64,000 nt of DNA from Allobosea lathyri (GCF_900108245.1 NZ_FNUY01000009.1:1-64000); one strand, 5' to 3'; positions 1-8,763 are shown, numbered from the stretch's first letter. Numbers and translations are program-made. The notes: a model not told the origin generated them from the sequence alone.

Positions 1-1
1 G

Positions 2-304
2 ATGCCCGAACTCGGGCACGTCTCGCCAAAGGCCATCGCTGCCCTGACGGGCCTCGCGCCCTTCAACAACGACAGCGGACGCAGGCGCGGCCAGCGCATG
101 ATCAGGGGCGGAAGGCGCCGCGTCCGGCGAGCCCTCTACATGGCCGCGCTTGCCGCCATCCGGACATCGCCGCGCTTCAAGACCTTCTACGACACCATCC
201 GCGCCCGAAGCGCCGCCGCCAAAGTCGCCATCATCGCCGTCGCAAGAAAGCTCATCACCGTCCTCAACGCCATGCTCAAAACAAACACAGCCTTCCAGAC
301 ATGA
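2..304 (+). CDS. IS110-family transposase, C-terminal part (5' end outside window)
   Basis: The frame is open from the left edge to TGA at 302-304. The peptide carries the C-terminal Transposase_20 block of IS110 elements: GLAPFNNDSG, GQRMIRGGR, RALYMAALAA, a Phe-Tyr pair, then VARKLITVLNAML. The N-terminal RuvC-like DEDD domain must lie upstream of the window. IS110 transposases are DEDD recombinases that move without terminal inverted repeats, so the element's right end cannot be fixed from inverted repeats here. It may be an intact element cut by the window edge or a fragment. The family call is firm; completeness is unknown. Confidence 0.85.
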   Translation: MPELGHVSPKAIAALTGLAPFNNDSGRRRGQRMIRGGRRRVRRALYMAALAAIRTSPRFKTFYDTIRARSAAAKVAIIAVARKLITVLNAMLKTNTAFQT

Positions 305-322
305 CCCCAAACGACACAGTTG

Positions 323-354
323 CCGGGTCTACGCTTCGCTGCGCCCGGGATGAC
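323..354. repeat. Half copy of the GGATCC-type intergenic palindrome family
   Basis: The block CCGGGTCT...CGCTTCGCTGCGCCCGGGATGAC matches the right arm of the six longer palindromic repeats found elsewhere in the window (for example 10055-10166). The left arm and the GGATCC centre are missing, so this looks like a truncated copy, perhaps cut when the IS110 element inserted. It lies between the transposase stop and the convergent CDF gene. Confidence 0.5.
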
Positions 355-384
355 CAACCGAGGTCAGCCGGAAGACCGATGATC

Positions 385-1830
385 TTAGTTGGTTCCGCCC
401 AGCACAGCCGGTTCGGCGTGGCTGACGAGGCGGCAGACCTGCGGTCGTGCGATCCTGACCGCGCGTTCGATCGCGTCGACGGCCGCGTGCACGGCGGCGA
501 CGTCCAGGGCGGGGTCGACGCGGCAGTGATAATTGACGACGAGGCCGTTAGCCGTTTGCCGCACGCGAACGCTGTGAATGTCGTGGATCGGCCCCGAGAG
601 CTTGGTCGCCTCGCCCGCCAGTGCCTTGCCGATATCCTCGACCGTCTCCCACGCGGCATTGTGCCCCGCCGGAGCGCCGGTATCCATCGGCTCGATATGG
701 GTCTCGACCTCGGTCTCGCCGCCGAACTCGGCCCGGATCGCGGTTTCGAGCCGGGTCGCGATCTCATGCGCCTCACCGAGGGGGAGCCTGGCGTCGACCT
801 CCATGTCGAGGCTGACCGAGAGCCGCTCGCCGATGGTGTACACGGTGACATGATGCACCGGGATCTTGAGTTTCAGCGAGATCAGCAGCACGCGCTCCAG
901 CGCGGTCTCGTCATCGACCTGTACCGGATCGGTCGTGATCGTGATCTCGGCATCATGCTCGACCTTTCGCAGGGCGGCACTCAGCGCGTCCTTGATCGCG
1001 ACGACGCGGTCGAGCGGCAGGGTGCGGGAGACATTGATGCCGATCTCGCCATGGACGCGCCCGCCTGTCGGCCGGACCTTGAGCCAGTTGATGCTGACGA
1101 CGCCGGGCACGGCCCGCGCCACTTCGCGCAGCCGCTCGCTGACGCCTTCGGGAGCTGTGTCGAGAAGCGTGTCGAGCGTGCGGCGTCCGAGCCGGAAAGC
1201 CGAAAGCGCGGTGAAGGCTGCGATCGCGAAGGCCGCGATCGTGTCGGCGCGCGGCACGCCGTACCAGACGCCGATCAGGCCGGCGAGAACCAGCGCCGAG
1301 CCGACGAAATCGGTCGAGAAATGCGTTGCTTCGGCTGCCAGCGCCTCGCTGCCGGTCTCCTTCGCGACCTTCGTCAGCGAGCGCCAGCGAATGGCGTCGA
1401 CCGTCATCGACAGCAGCATCACGCCGATCACGAGCGGCGTGACCTCGACATGCTCGATCAGGCCGGTCCAGAGGCGGTTGCCCGCTTCCCACAGGATCGC
1501 GCCGGCAAGCGCGAAGAGGATGGCGGTCTCCACCAGCGCGGCGACGGCCTCGACCTTGCCATGCCCGTAATGATGCTCGTCATCGGCCGGCTTGTCCGAG
1601 GCGCGCACGGCAAACCAGGTGAACAGCGTCGAGCCGATATCGACGAGGCCCTGCAGCGCATCGGTCAACAGCGCCAGCGATCCCGACAGGATCGCACCGA
1701 CGATCTTGGCTCCGGTCAGGAGCAGCGTCGCCATCACCGAAAGAATCGCGGCCCGCTGCTTGATCTGCGCGATCTGGGCCGATGTGGCGCGAACAGGCGC
1801 CTGCTCCGGTCCGTCTTGCGTTGAGGTCAT
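385..1830 (-). CDS. Cation diffusion facilitator (CDF) metal efflux transporter with three C-terminal domains
   Basis: Inner-membrane divalent-metal/proton antiporter of the CDF family, 481 residues against about 300 for YiiP-type members. The transmembrane domain spans roughly residues 25-235. The HHYGHGK loop is at 86-92 and the second metal motif H170-x3-D174 is present, but the first motif reads Q60-x3-D64 where the family has Asp or His before x3-Asp. After the membrane domain I see three successive ferredoxin-like beta-alpha-beta repeats (about 240-305, 326-385, 415-475) instead of one dimerisation domain. It is transcribed away from glyoxalase I. The substrate metal cannot be assigned. 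Confidence 0.88.
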   Translation of the reverse strand: MTSTQDGPEQAPVRATSAQIAQIKQRAAILSVMATLLLTGAKIVGAILSGSLALLTDALQGLVDIGSTLFTWFAVRASDKPADDEHHYGHGKVEAVAALVETAILFALAGAILWEAGNRLWTGLIEHVEVTPLVIGVMLLSMTVDAIRWRSLTKVAKETGSEALAAEATHFSTDFVGSALVLAGLIGVWYGVPRADTIAAFAIAAFTALSAFRLGRRTLDTLLDTAPEGVSERLREVARAVPGVVSINWLKVRPTGGRVHGEIGINVSRTLPLDRVVAIKDALSAALRKVEHDAEITITTDPVQVDDETALERVLLISLKLKIPVHHVTVYTIGERLSVSLDMEVDARLPLGEAHEIATRLETAIRAEFGGETEVETHIEPMDTGAPAGHNAAWETVEDIGKALAGEATKLSGPIHDIHSVRVRQTANGLVVNYHCRVDPALDVAAVHAAVDAIERAVRIARPQVCRLVSHAEPAVLGGTN

Positions 1831-1926
1831 AAGGCGTCCTGACTGCGATCTCTTGGAGCGGCGATGCTTTCGCCCGATTTCGGGGTAGGATCAACCCGAT
1901 CTTGGCCTAAAAAGGAATCGTCCACG

Positions 1927-2376
1927 ATGCGATATCTCCACACCATGGTGCGTGTCACCGATCTAGATGCGGCGCTCGACTTCTATGTGACCAAGTTCGG
2001 GCTGGTCGAGACCCGTCGCATCGAGAGCGAGAAGGGGCGCTTCACCCTGGTCTTCCTGGCGGCTCCCGACGAGGTCGAGACCGTCCGCGAGCAGGGCAGC
2101 CGCGGCCGTCCGACACTGGAGCTGACCTATAATTGGGATCCCGAGGTGTACACAGGCGGGCGCAATTTCGGCCATCTCGCTTATGAGGTCGACGATATCT
2201 ACGCCACCTGCGACAAGCTCATGAAGGCCGGAGTGACGATCAACCGTCCCCCGCGCGATGGCAACATGGCCTTCATCCGCTCGCCCGACAATATCTCGAT
2301 CGAAATTCTGCAGAAGGGCGATCCCAAGCCGCCGGCCGAGCCGTGGCTGAGCATGCCGAACACTGGCGTCTGGTAG
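1927..2376 (+). CDS. gloA: Lactoylglutathione lyase (glyoxalase I), VOC superfamily
   Basis: Cytosolic metalloenzyme that isomerises the methylglyoxal-glutathione hemithioacetal to S-lactoylglutathione; 149 residues, typical for the short bacterial GloA. All four metal ligands expected from E. coli GloA can be placed: H5 ([10 protein letters not shown]), Glu in LELTYNW, His in GHLAYEVDD, and Glu in [11 protein letters not shown] 1927 is chosen over the upstream in-frame ATG at 1864 because AAAGGA lies about 10 nt before it and the glyoxalase fold begins at once. The C-terminal tail ([15 protein letters not shown]) is a common alphaproteobacterial extension. It is monocistronic and divergent from the CDF gene. 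Confidence 0.92.
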   Translation: MRYLHTMVRVTDLDAALDFYVTKFGLVETRRIESEKGRFTLVFLAAPDEVETVREQGSRGRPTLELTYNWDPEVYTGGRNFGHLAYEVDDIYATCDKLMKAGVTINRPPRDGNMAFIRSPDNISIEILQKGDPKPPAEPWLSMPNTGVW

Positions 2377-2444
2377 CCAGAAACGACTCCGGATTGTCGC
2401 TTTCGCCCGCCATGATTTCGAGGAACGCTAGCATCGAGGGCGAC

Positions 2445-2672
2445 ATGGGTATTCTCGTTCGCGACCAAAAGATCGAGCGCCAGGTCCGGGAACTGGCGAA
2501 GCGCGACGGCCTGACGTTGCAGGGTGCCATTGGCATGGCTGTCGAGCGTGAACTGGCGTGCAGGGCAGAGAAGCAGACTACCGAGGCGACCCGTTGGGCG
2601 CAGGAGATTATGGCTGGATCACCGGTTGTCGACGAGGGTATGACGCACAGGGAGACGAGCCGGAGGCTGTAG
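2445..2672 (+). CDS. VapB-like antitoxin (Rv0623/PSK type), no toxin gene beside it
   Basis: Small 75-residue protein whose first 40 residues (MGILVRDQKIERQVRELAKRDG, then an amphipathic helix LTLQGAIGMAVERELA) match the N-terminal DNA-binding segment of Rv0623/PSK-operon-type VapB antitoxins. A VapC PIN-domain toxin normally overlaps or follows directly. Here only 79 nt separate the stop from the aldose epimerase gene, and no PIN-domain frame is visible on either strand. The start ATG 2445 is preceded by GAGGGCGAC. It is probably an orphan or decayed antitoxin; homology is inferred from a short pattern. Confidence 0.55.
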   Translation: MGILVRDQKIERQVRELAKRDGLTLQGAIGMAVERELACRAEKQTTEATRWAQEIMAGSPVVDEGMTHRETSRRL

Positions 2673-2751
2673 AGATCGGGGCAATGATTACGTCCAAATC
2701 GATATCGACGGCGTCCGCTTCGGAGCCTGAAGCCGAGCGGAGGCTCAGCCC

Positions 2752-3798
2752 TTGACCAAAGCCGTGATCGGTACGCTCGCCGATGGTACGCCGATCCATG
2801 AGGTCACGCTCCGCACGCCGGCCGGCGCCGAGGCCAAAGTGATGGAATGGGGCGCTGTGCTGCGCGATCTCGTCGTGCCGCTCCACGATGGCGGGCGCCA
2901 GCGCGTCGTGCTGGGTTTCGCGGATTTCGCCGACTATCCCGCGCATTCGCCCCATATGGGCGCGATCGCCGGTCGCTACGCCAATCGTATCGCGGAAGGC
3001 CGCTTCGTTCTCGATGGTCGATCCTATCAGTTGCCGCTCAATCAGAACGGCCGTCATTCGCTGCATGGCGGCGGACAGGGTTTCGGCGTGCGGCCCTGGA
3101 CGATCGTCGATCACGACGAGATGAGCGTAACGCTGGCGCTGGTCTCGCCCGATGGCGATGCCGGCTATCCCGGCACGCTGCGGGTCTGGTGCCGCTACAG
3201 CCTGGAGGGCGATGCGACCTTGCGCGTCGAACTGAGCGCGACGACGGACGCAGCCACGGTGCTAAACCTCGCCCACCACTCCTATTTCCGGCTCGACGAC
3301 GGCCCCGACATTCTCGACCATGAGCTGCAAGTCGGCGCCGATCTCATCACGCCTGTCGATGCCGATTTGATCCCGGACGGCTCGCTGGCCGATGTCGCGG
3401 GAACGCCCTTCGACTTCCGCAAGGCCCGGCCGATTCGCCACGCCGCAGCCGACGGGGCGCGCTTCTCTTACGACCACAATTACATGCTGCGCCGCGAACG
3501 CTGCGAGCCGAGCGGGAAGTCGGGGCAGGCGCTCGCCTTTGCGGCGTCCTTGCGATCCACCCGGAATGGCCTTGCGATGGAACTCTGGACCACTGAGCCT
3601 GCTTTGCAGGTCTATGATGGTGCCGGTCTGGATACGCCGGTGCCCGGTCTTGATGGCAGGCGCTATGGACCCGGTGCCGGCATCGCATTGGAGCCGCAGC
3701 ATGTTCCCGATTCTCCCAATCTGCCGCATTTCCCGTCGACCGTCCTGCGGCCGGGCGAGGTCTACCGGCAGGTCAGCGAATACCGCTTTGACGGCTGA
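2752..3798 (+). CDS. galM: Aldose 1-epimerase (GalM-like mutarotase)
   Basis: Interconverts alpha and beta anomers of aldoses; 348 residues, normal for the family. Motifs in order: NQNGRHSLHGGGQGFG (sugar-binding region), NLAHHSYFRLD with the catalytic His, and LEPQHVPDSPNLPHFPS with the catalytic Glu near the C-terminus. The start is TTG 2752, preceded by CGGAGG about 8 nt upstream. The sugar kinase gene begins 6 nt after the stop, so the two are almost certainly co-transcribed. Pairing a mutarotase with a kinase suggests catabolism of one particular sugar. The kinase resembles YihV, so a sulfosugar is possible but unproven. Confidence 0.9.
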   Translation: MTKAVIGTLADGTPIHEVTLRTPAGAEAKVMEWGAVLRDLVVPLHDGGRQRVVLGFADFADYPAHSPHMGAIAGRYANRIAEGRFVLDGRSYQLPLNQNGRHSLHGGGQGFGVRPWTIVDHDEMSVTLALVSPDGDAGYPGTLRVWCRYSLEGDATLRVELSATTDAATVLNLAHHSYFRLDDGPDILDHELQVGADLITPVDADLIPDGSLADVAGTPFDFRKARPIRHAAADGARFSYDHNYMLRRERCEPSGKSGQALAFAASLRSTRNGLAMELWTTEPALQVYDGAGLDTPVPGLDGRRYGPGAGIALEPQHVPDSPNLPHFPSTVLRPGEVYRQVSEYRFDG

Positions 3799-3804
3799 GG
3801 CATC

Positions 3805-4698
3805 ATGACCGGCGTTTTCTGTCTCGGCATTGCCACGCTCGACTATGTCTACAGTGTCGAGACCATGCCGACGCGCGGCGAGAAATATCGCTCGCGCGGT
3901 CTGGCGGTGGTCGGCGGCGGCTGTGCCGGCAATGCCTCGGTCGCGGTGGCCAGGCTTGGCGGGCGCTGCTGGCTGGCGACGCGCCTTGCCGAGGATCTGA
4001 CCGGCGACCAGATCGTCGCCGACCTCGCTTCGGAAGGTGTCGAGACCCGCTTCGCTCATCGGGTCGCCGGATTGCGTTCGCCGGTCTCAGCCATTCTGGT
4101 CGATGCCGAGGGCGAGCGCATGGTGATCTCCTATTCCGACCCGGCCATGCCGGAGACGGTCGAATGGCTGCCGCAGCGCCTGCCCGAGGGCGCCGGTTCC
4201 GTGCTCGCCGATACGCGCTGGGGCGAGGGCGCGCTCGCCGCGCTCAGGCTGGCGCGCGAGGCGCGTGTTCCCGGTGTCCTCGACGGGGACCGCAGGCCGC
4301 CGCATGACGATCTCGTCGCAACCGCGAGCCACGTCGCCTTCAGTGCCCAGGCCTTGCGCGAGCTGTCTGGCGAGGACGATCCTCGACTGGGTCTGGCCAA
4401 GATCGGCAGGGCCGAGTCCAGTTGGCTCGCCGTGACGCTCGGCAAGGAGGGCGTGCTCCTCCTCGACAAGGGGGAGGTCGCCCATATCCCGGCTTTCGCG
4501 GTCGAGACGGTCGATACGCTTGGCGCGGGCGATGTCTGGCACGGCGCTTTCGCCCTGGCGCTGGCGGAGGGAAAGGACGAGCGGCAGGCGATCCGCTTCG
4601 CCTCGGCCGCGGCTGCGATCAAATGCACGCGCTTCGGTGGGCGCACAGGCGCGCCCGATCGGGCCGAGGTCGAGAGTTTTCTGGCGCAAACGATCTGA
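3805..4698 (+). CDS. PfkB/ribokinase-family sugar kinase, YihV (sulfofructose kinase)-like
   Basis: ATP-dependent carbohydrate kinase of 297 residues. GGGCAGNASVAVARLGG is the N-terminal sugar-binding motif and DTLGAGDVWHGAF (near 237-249) is PfkB signature 2, with catalytic Asp243. Compared from memory with E. coli YihV, it shares GEKY with Lys27, SAILVD, VLADTRW with Arg138, a VLDGD motif and the AAAIKCTRFGGRTG terminus. Of the residues I recall as contacting the sulfonate (Lys27, Asn109, Arg138), two are kept and position 109 is Ser. It sits 6 nt after an aldose epimerase. No sulfo-sugar aldolase or isomerase is nearby, so the true substrate is open. Confidence 0.85.
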   Translation: MTGVFCLGIATLDYVYSVETMPTRGEKYRSRGLAVVGGGCAGNASVAVARLGGRCWLATRLAEDLTGDQIVADLASEGVETRFAHRVAGLRSPVSAILVDAEGERMVISYSDPAMPETVEWLPQRLPEGAGSVLADTRWGEGALAALRLAREARVPGVLDGDRRPPHDDLVATASHVAFSAQALRELSGEDDPRLGLAKIGRAESSWLAVTLGKEGVLLLDKGEVAHIPAFAVETVDTLGAGDVWHGAFALALAEGKDERQAIRFASAAAAIKCTRFGGRTGAPDRAEVESFLAQTI

Positions 4699-4747
4699 TC
4701 GTCACGGCTAAAATCGCGCCGTGCCTGAAATTTGAGCAGGCAGGGGC

Positions 4748-5668
4748 ATGCAGCCTCTTGCCCGGCAAACAGGCAAGCGAAAGATTGTCAGCTCCTTTTC
4801 GTCGAGACAGTGCATGTTCGCGCCGCCCGTTCCGGCAGCCAATGATCCGCTCCTGCCGGCCTATGTCAGGGCATGCGGAGGTGTGCGACTGCGCTTCGGC
4901 AAGGTCGGCGCACGCACGCATCGCCTGGAGCTGGCTGAATCCGGCGGCTATCGGGCCCGTTTCCCCACGACCTTCGACACGACCAGCGAAGCCGTGCTGA
5001 TCAACACCGGCGGCGGTATGGCCGGCGGCGACGCGATGCGCGTCGAGGCGGTGCTGGAGCCGGAAAGCGATGTCGTCATCACCTCGCAGGCGGCCGAGAA
5101 GGTCTATCGCAGCCAGGGCTCCGATACGCGCATCGAGACGAATCTGACGGTCGGTGCCGGCGCCAGCCTTTCCTGGTTGCCGCAGGAGAGCATCCTGTTT
5201 TCCGGCGCGCGTCTTTCGCGGAGCTTGACGATCGATTTGGCCGCGGACGCCCGGCTGATCGCTTGCGAATCCGTCTTCTTCGGCCGCAGCGCCATGGGCG
5301 AGGCGATGCTTCGCGGTTCACTGCGCGACCGCTGGCGCGTCCGTCGCGCGGGCAGGCTGGTCTTCGCCGACGATCTGCGGCTCGACGGCGCCATCGCCGA
5401 AACGCTCACGCGCCCCGCTATCGCAGCCGGTGCGCGCGCGACGGCGACGCTGCTTGCAGCCGGCCCCGGTCTCGCCGAAAGACTCGAAGAGCTTCGCCTC
5501 CTGTTCGGGGAAAGCGCCTTTGCCGAGGTCGAGGCCGGTGCCGGCCTGGTCGCGGACCTCCTCCTGATCCGCCTGCTCTCTCCCGATGCCCAGCTGTTGC
5601 GTCGCGCGCTCGTCACGCTGCTCGGGCATCTGACCGGACGTGCGCTGCCGCGCACCTGGTCAACATAA
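4748..5668 (+). CDS. ureD: Urease accessory protein UreD
   Basis: First gene of the urease cluster. UreD (UreH in Helicobacter) is the scaffold that binds apo-urease and, with UreF and UreG, delivers nickel and CO2 to the active site. The family core is visible: RARFPTTFDTTSEAVLINTGGGMAGGD, ITSQAAEKVYRS, LPQESILFSGARLSRS, ACESVFFGRSAMGE and a C-terminal leucine-rich helix region. The frame gives 306 residues from ATG 4748; the family is usually 270-285, so ATG 4814 (MFAPPVPAAND) is an alternative start. A small acidic gene follows 10 nt downstream, then ureAB. Confidence 0.92.
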   Translation: MQPLARQTGKRKIVSSFSSRQCMFAPPVPAANDPLLPAYVRACGGVRLRFGKVGARTHRLELAESGGYRARFPTTFDTTSEAVLINTGGGMAGGDAMRVEAVLEPESDVVITSQAAEKVYRSQGSDTRIETNLTVGAGASLSWLPQESILFSGARLSRSLTIDLAADARLIACESVFFGRSAMGEAMLRGSLRDRWRVRRAGRLVFADDLRLDGAIAETLTRPAIAAGARATATLLAAGPGLAERLEELRLLFGESAFAEVEAGAGLVADLLLIRLLSPDAQLLRRALVTLLGHLTGRALPRTWST

Positions 5669-5678
5669 GGAGAGCATC

Positions 5679-6020
5679 ATGCTGGCGATCCAGGGTCTGA
5701 AATGCATCTATGACACCGGCGCGCGGGGCTGGGCGATCGAAGTCACACTCGATGGCGAGGGCGAGAATGCGGCGCGCCGCTTCGACGTCGACGGGCCCGA
5801 TGACGCGGAAATGCTGATCGAGGCTTTCGAGGATTCCTCGTTCAGCACCTTCGATCCCGCGACCGGCGAAATCGTCTTCACCTATGAATATGCCGATCTC
5901 GACGGCGACGAGGATGAGGAAGACGAAGACGCCGAAGTGGGCGATGAAGACGAGGACGAGGATGAGGACGTCTCCGAAGACGAGACCTCTTCCGACGAGG
6001 ACGAGAAGGCCAAGGCATGA
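5679..6020 (+). CDS. Small acidic protein inside the urease operon, function unknown
   Basis: 113 residues, preceded by TAAGGAGAGCATC (good ribosome site), overlapping ureAB by the ATGA of its stop, so it is translationally coupled. Residues 1-72 form a compact predicted alpha/beta part ([24 protein letters not shown], then [33 protein letters not shown]). From about 73 the tail is almost entirely Asp and Glu, with a few Ser/Thr and a final Lys-rich end. I do not recognise the family. Its fixed position between ureD and ureA suggests a role in urease assembly, nickel buffering or solubility, but that is inference from context only. Confidence 0.8.
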   Translation: MLAIQGLKCIYDTGARGWAIEVTLDGEGENAARRFDVDGPDDAEMLIEAFEDSSFSTFDPATGEIVFTYEYADLDGDEDEEDEDAEVGDEDEDEDEDVSEDETSSDEDEKAKA

Positions 6021-6637
6021 ATTTGACGCCGCGCGAAAAGGACAAGCTGCTCATCGCCATGGCTGCCATGGTGGCGCGGCGAAGGCTCGAGCGCGGCGTC
6101 AAACTGAACTATCCGGAAGCCGTCGCGCTCATCACCGACTTCGTGGTCGAGGGCGCGCGCGACGGCAAATCCGTGGCCGAATTGATGGAGGCCGGCGCCC
6201 ATGTCATCGCCGCCGATCAGGTCATGGATGGCATCGCCGAACTGATCCATGACGTTCAGGTCGAGGCGACCTTTCCCGACGGGACCAAGCTCGTCACCGT
6301 CCACGAGCCTATTCGCGGCTCGGCCGGCCGCCTCAAGCCCGGCGAGATCACGACGCTGCCCGGCGACCTTATCATGAACGAGGGCCGCGAGAGCCTGACG
6401 CTCACAGTCGCCAATACCGGTGACCGCCCGATCCAGATCGGCTCGCACTACCATTTCTTCGAGGCCAATCCGGCGCTCCGCTTCGAGCGCGATCGGGCGC
6501 GCGGCTTCCGGCTCGATATCCCGGCCGGCACCGCCGTGCGCTTCGAGCCCGGCCAGACCCGCGAGGTCCGGCTCGTCGCACTCGCCGGCAAGCGCGAGGT
6601 CTACGGCTTCCGGCAGGATGTGATGGGCAAGCTCTGA
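6017..6637 (+). CDS. ureAB: Urease gamma-beta fusion subunit (UreA-UreB)
   Basis: Structural urease subunit of 206 residues combining two normally separate chains. Residues 1-100 are the gamma subunit ([57 protein letters not shown]). About 105-206 are the beta subunit ([72 protein letters not shown]). Gamma-beta fusions are known from Helicobacter and some alphaproteobacteria. There is no stop or frameshift at the join near residues 100-105. The start overlaps the acidic gene by 4 nt; ureC begins 25 nt after the stop. Confidence 0.95.
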   Translation: MNLTPREKDKLLIAMAAMVARRRLERGVKLNYPEAVALITDFVVEGARDGKSVAELMEAGAHVIAADQVMDGIAELIHDVQVEATFPDGTKLVTVHEPIRGSAGRLKPGEITTLPGDLIMNEGRESLTLTVANTGDRPIQIGSHYHFFEANPALRFERDRARGFRLDIPAGTAVRFEPGQTREVRLVALAGKREVYGFRQDVMGKL

Positions 6638-6662
6638 GCAGCGGCCTCGAGGAGACCAGACA

Positions 6663-8399
6663 ATGCCCTTCAATTTCCCGCGCAATGCCTATGCCGCGAT
6701 GTTTGGCCCGACCACCGGCGACATCGTGCGCCTCGGTGACACGGAACTCCGCATCAAGGTCGAGAAGGACTTCACGACCTATGGCGAGGAGGTGAAGTTC
6801 GGCGGTGGCAAGGTCATCCGCGACGGCATGGGGCAGTCCCAGGTCACGAATGCAGACGGTGCCGTCGACACCGTCATCACCAATGCGCTGATTCTCGACC
6901 ATTGGGGGATCGTGAAGGCCGATATCGGCATCAGGGCAGGGCGCATCTGCGCGATCGGCAAGGCGGGCAATCCCGATATCCAGGCCGGCTTCGGCAATTT
7001 CGATCCGACCGAGACGATCATCGTCGGTCCCGGCACCGAGGTCATCGCCGGCGAAGGCAAGATCATCACGGCCGGCGGTTTCGACAGCCATATCCACTAT
7101 ATCTGCCCGCAGCAGATCGAGGATGCGCTGATGAGCGGCCTCACCACCATGCTCGGCGGCGGCACCGGCCCGGCCCATGGCACGCTGGCGACGACCTGCA
7201 CGCCCGGCCCCTGGCATCTCGGCCAGATGATCCGCGCCGCCGACGCCTTTCCGATGAACCTCGCCTTCGCCGGTAAGGGCAATGCCGCGCTGCCCGGTGC
7301 GCTGGTCGAGATGGTCGAGGCCGGGGCCTGCGCGCTGAAGCTGCATGAGGACTGGGGCACGACGCCCGCCGCGATCGACAATTGCCTCTCGGTCGCCGAC
7401 GATTACGACGTCCAGGTGATGATCCACACCGACACGCTGAACGAGTCAGGCTTCGTCGAGGACACGATCAAGGCCTTCAAGAACCGCACGATCCACGCCT
7501 TCCATACGGAAGGGGCGGGCGGCGGCCACGCGCCCGATATCATGAAGGTCGCGGGGCTGCCCAACGTCCTGCCATCCTCGACCAATCCGACGCGGCCCTT
7601 CACGGTCAATACGCTCGACGAGCATCTGGACATGCTGATGGTCTGCCATCACCTGTCGCCCTCGATCCCTGAAGACCTCGCCTTCGCCGAAAGCCGCATC
7701 CGCAAGGAGACGATCGCCGCCGAGGACATCCTGCACGATCTCGGCGCGCTCTCGATGATGTCGTCGGATTCACAGGCGATGGGCCGCATCGGCGAGGTCA
7801 TCACCCGAACCTGGCAGACCGCGCATAAGATGAAGGTGCAGCGCGGGGCGCTGCCGCAGGATGTCGGCACCGGCGCCGACAATTTCCGCGCCAAGCGCTA
7901 CGTCGCGAAATACACGATCAACCCGGCGATCTCGCACGGCATCTCGCGCCATATCGGCTCTGTCGAAATCGGCAAGCTGGCGGATCTTGTGATGTGGTCC
8001 CCGGCCTTCTTCGCGACCAAGCCGGACATGGTGATCAAGGGCGGCATGATCGCAGCCGCTCCGATGGGGGACCCCAACGCCTCGATCCCGACACCGCAGC
8101 CGGTCCATTACCGGCCGATGTTCGGCGCATTCGGCAAGGCCGTGACGACGACCTCGCTGGTCTTCGTGTCTCAGGCCGCCATCGCCAACGGTCTCAGAAA
8201 CCGGCTGGGCACCGAAAAGGAGATGGTCGCGGTTGAGAACACCCGCGGCGGCATCTCCAAGAAGAGCATGATCCATAACGACGCCACGCCCGACATCCAG
8301 ATCGACCCGGAGACCTATGCGGTGGTGGCCGATGGTGAGTTGCTGGTCTGCGAGCCCGCCAAGGAATTGCCGCTGGCGCAGCGCTACTTCCTGTTCTGA
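6663..8399 (+). CDS. ureC: Urease alpha (catalytic) subunit UreC
   Basis: Nickel-dependent amidohydrolase that splits urea to ammonia and carbamate; 578 residues. The active-site set is complete and shifted by +9 from Klebsiella numbering: H143 and H145 ([14 protein letters not shown]), carbamylated K226 (ALKLHEDWG), H255 ([11 protein letters not shown]), H281 (HTEGAGGGH), flap Cys328-His329 (MVCHHL) and D369 (SSDSQAMGR). ATG 6663 has GAGGAGACC upstream. The N-terminal [20 protein letters not shown] is typical. It should be catalytically competent once loaded with nickel by the accessory proteins encoded 3.3 kb downstream. Confidence 0.98.
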   Translation: MPFNFPRNAYAAMFGPTTGDIVRLGDTELRIKVEKDFTTYGEEVKFGGGKVIRDGMGQSQVTNADGAVDTVITNALILDHWGIVKADIGIRAGRICAIGKAGNPDIQAGFGNFDPTETIIVGPGTEVIAGEGKIITAGGFDSHIHYICPQQIEDALMSGLTTMLGGGTGPAHGTLATTCTPGPWHLGQMIRAADAFPMNLAFAGKGNAALPGALVEMVEAGACALKLHEDWGTTPAAIDNCLSVADDYDVQVMIHTDTLNESGFVEDTIKAFKNRTIHAFHTEGAGGGHAPDIMKVAGLPNVLPSSTNPTRPFTVNTLDEHLDMLMVCHHLSPSIPEDLAFAESRIRKETIAAEDILHDLGALSMMSSDSQAMGRIGEVITRTWQTAHKMKVQRGALPQDVGTGADNFRAKRYVAKYTINPAISHGISRHIGSVEIGKLADLVMWSPAFFATKPDMVIKGGMIAAAPMGDPNASIPTPQPVHYRPMFGAFGKAVTTTSLVFVSQAAIANGLRNRLGTEKEMVAVENTRGGISKKSMIHNDATPDIQIDPETYAVVADGELLVCEPAKELPLAQRYFLF

Positions 8400-8477
8400 T
8401 CAGGGGCGTACTGGCGATCGCGGAACCTGCCCTCACAGGGCGGCGTTCACTCCCTGTGCACACCCAGGGAGGGTTCC

Positions 8478-8735
8478 ATGACCAAGAAATCCGCGACTCC
8501 GGCAGATGGCCAGCAGCCGGAGGCTCTGGCGACGTTTGCGGCAAGCGCGCGCAATCAAGGCAAGAAGCCCGGTGATATCGGGCTGAACGCAACGGCAGAA
8601 ACCGCACCGCTTCCGACCTCCTCCAAGAAGAAAGCGGACGCGGCTACGAAGGTTTTGCGCGAGGGGGTGCTTGGAACGGATCAGGGCGCCGAGGAGGCTG
8701 TCGACCGGCTCCCGGACCGCACGCGCAGCTCCTGA
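8478..8735 (+). CDS. Small basic Lys/Ala-rich protein, function unknown
   Basis: 85 residues from ATG 8478 with a strong ribosome site (AGGGAGGGTTCC). The composition is polar and low-complexity: MTKKSATPADGQQPEALATFAASARNQG at the start, a SSKKKADAATK stretch in the middle and a charged C-terminus, with no predicted membrane segment. It probably is expressed, but I see no recognisable domain. It could be a nucleoid-associated or stress-type disordered protein; that is only a guess from composition. It follows ureC by 78 nt and precedes a palindromic repeat. Confidence 0.5.
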   Translation: MTKKSATPADGQQPEALATFAASARNQGKKPGDIGLNATAETAPLPTSSKKKADAATKVLREGVLGTDQGAEEAVDRLPDRTRSS

Positions 8736-8763
8736 CATTCAAGCATGCTGTTTTCCTTGGAGA

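Noticed and set aside
301-1824. 507-codon open frame on the + strand opposite the CDF gene
   Set aside because: Arg/Asp/Gly-rich with no domain; an antisense by-product of GC-rich codon usage in the real CDF gene.
2558-2755. Possible small toxin frame after the VapB-like gene
   Set aside because: It overlaps the antitoxin in another frame, is low-complexity, and shows no PIN-domain acidic residues.
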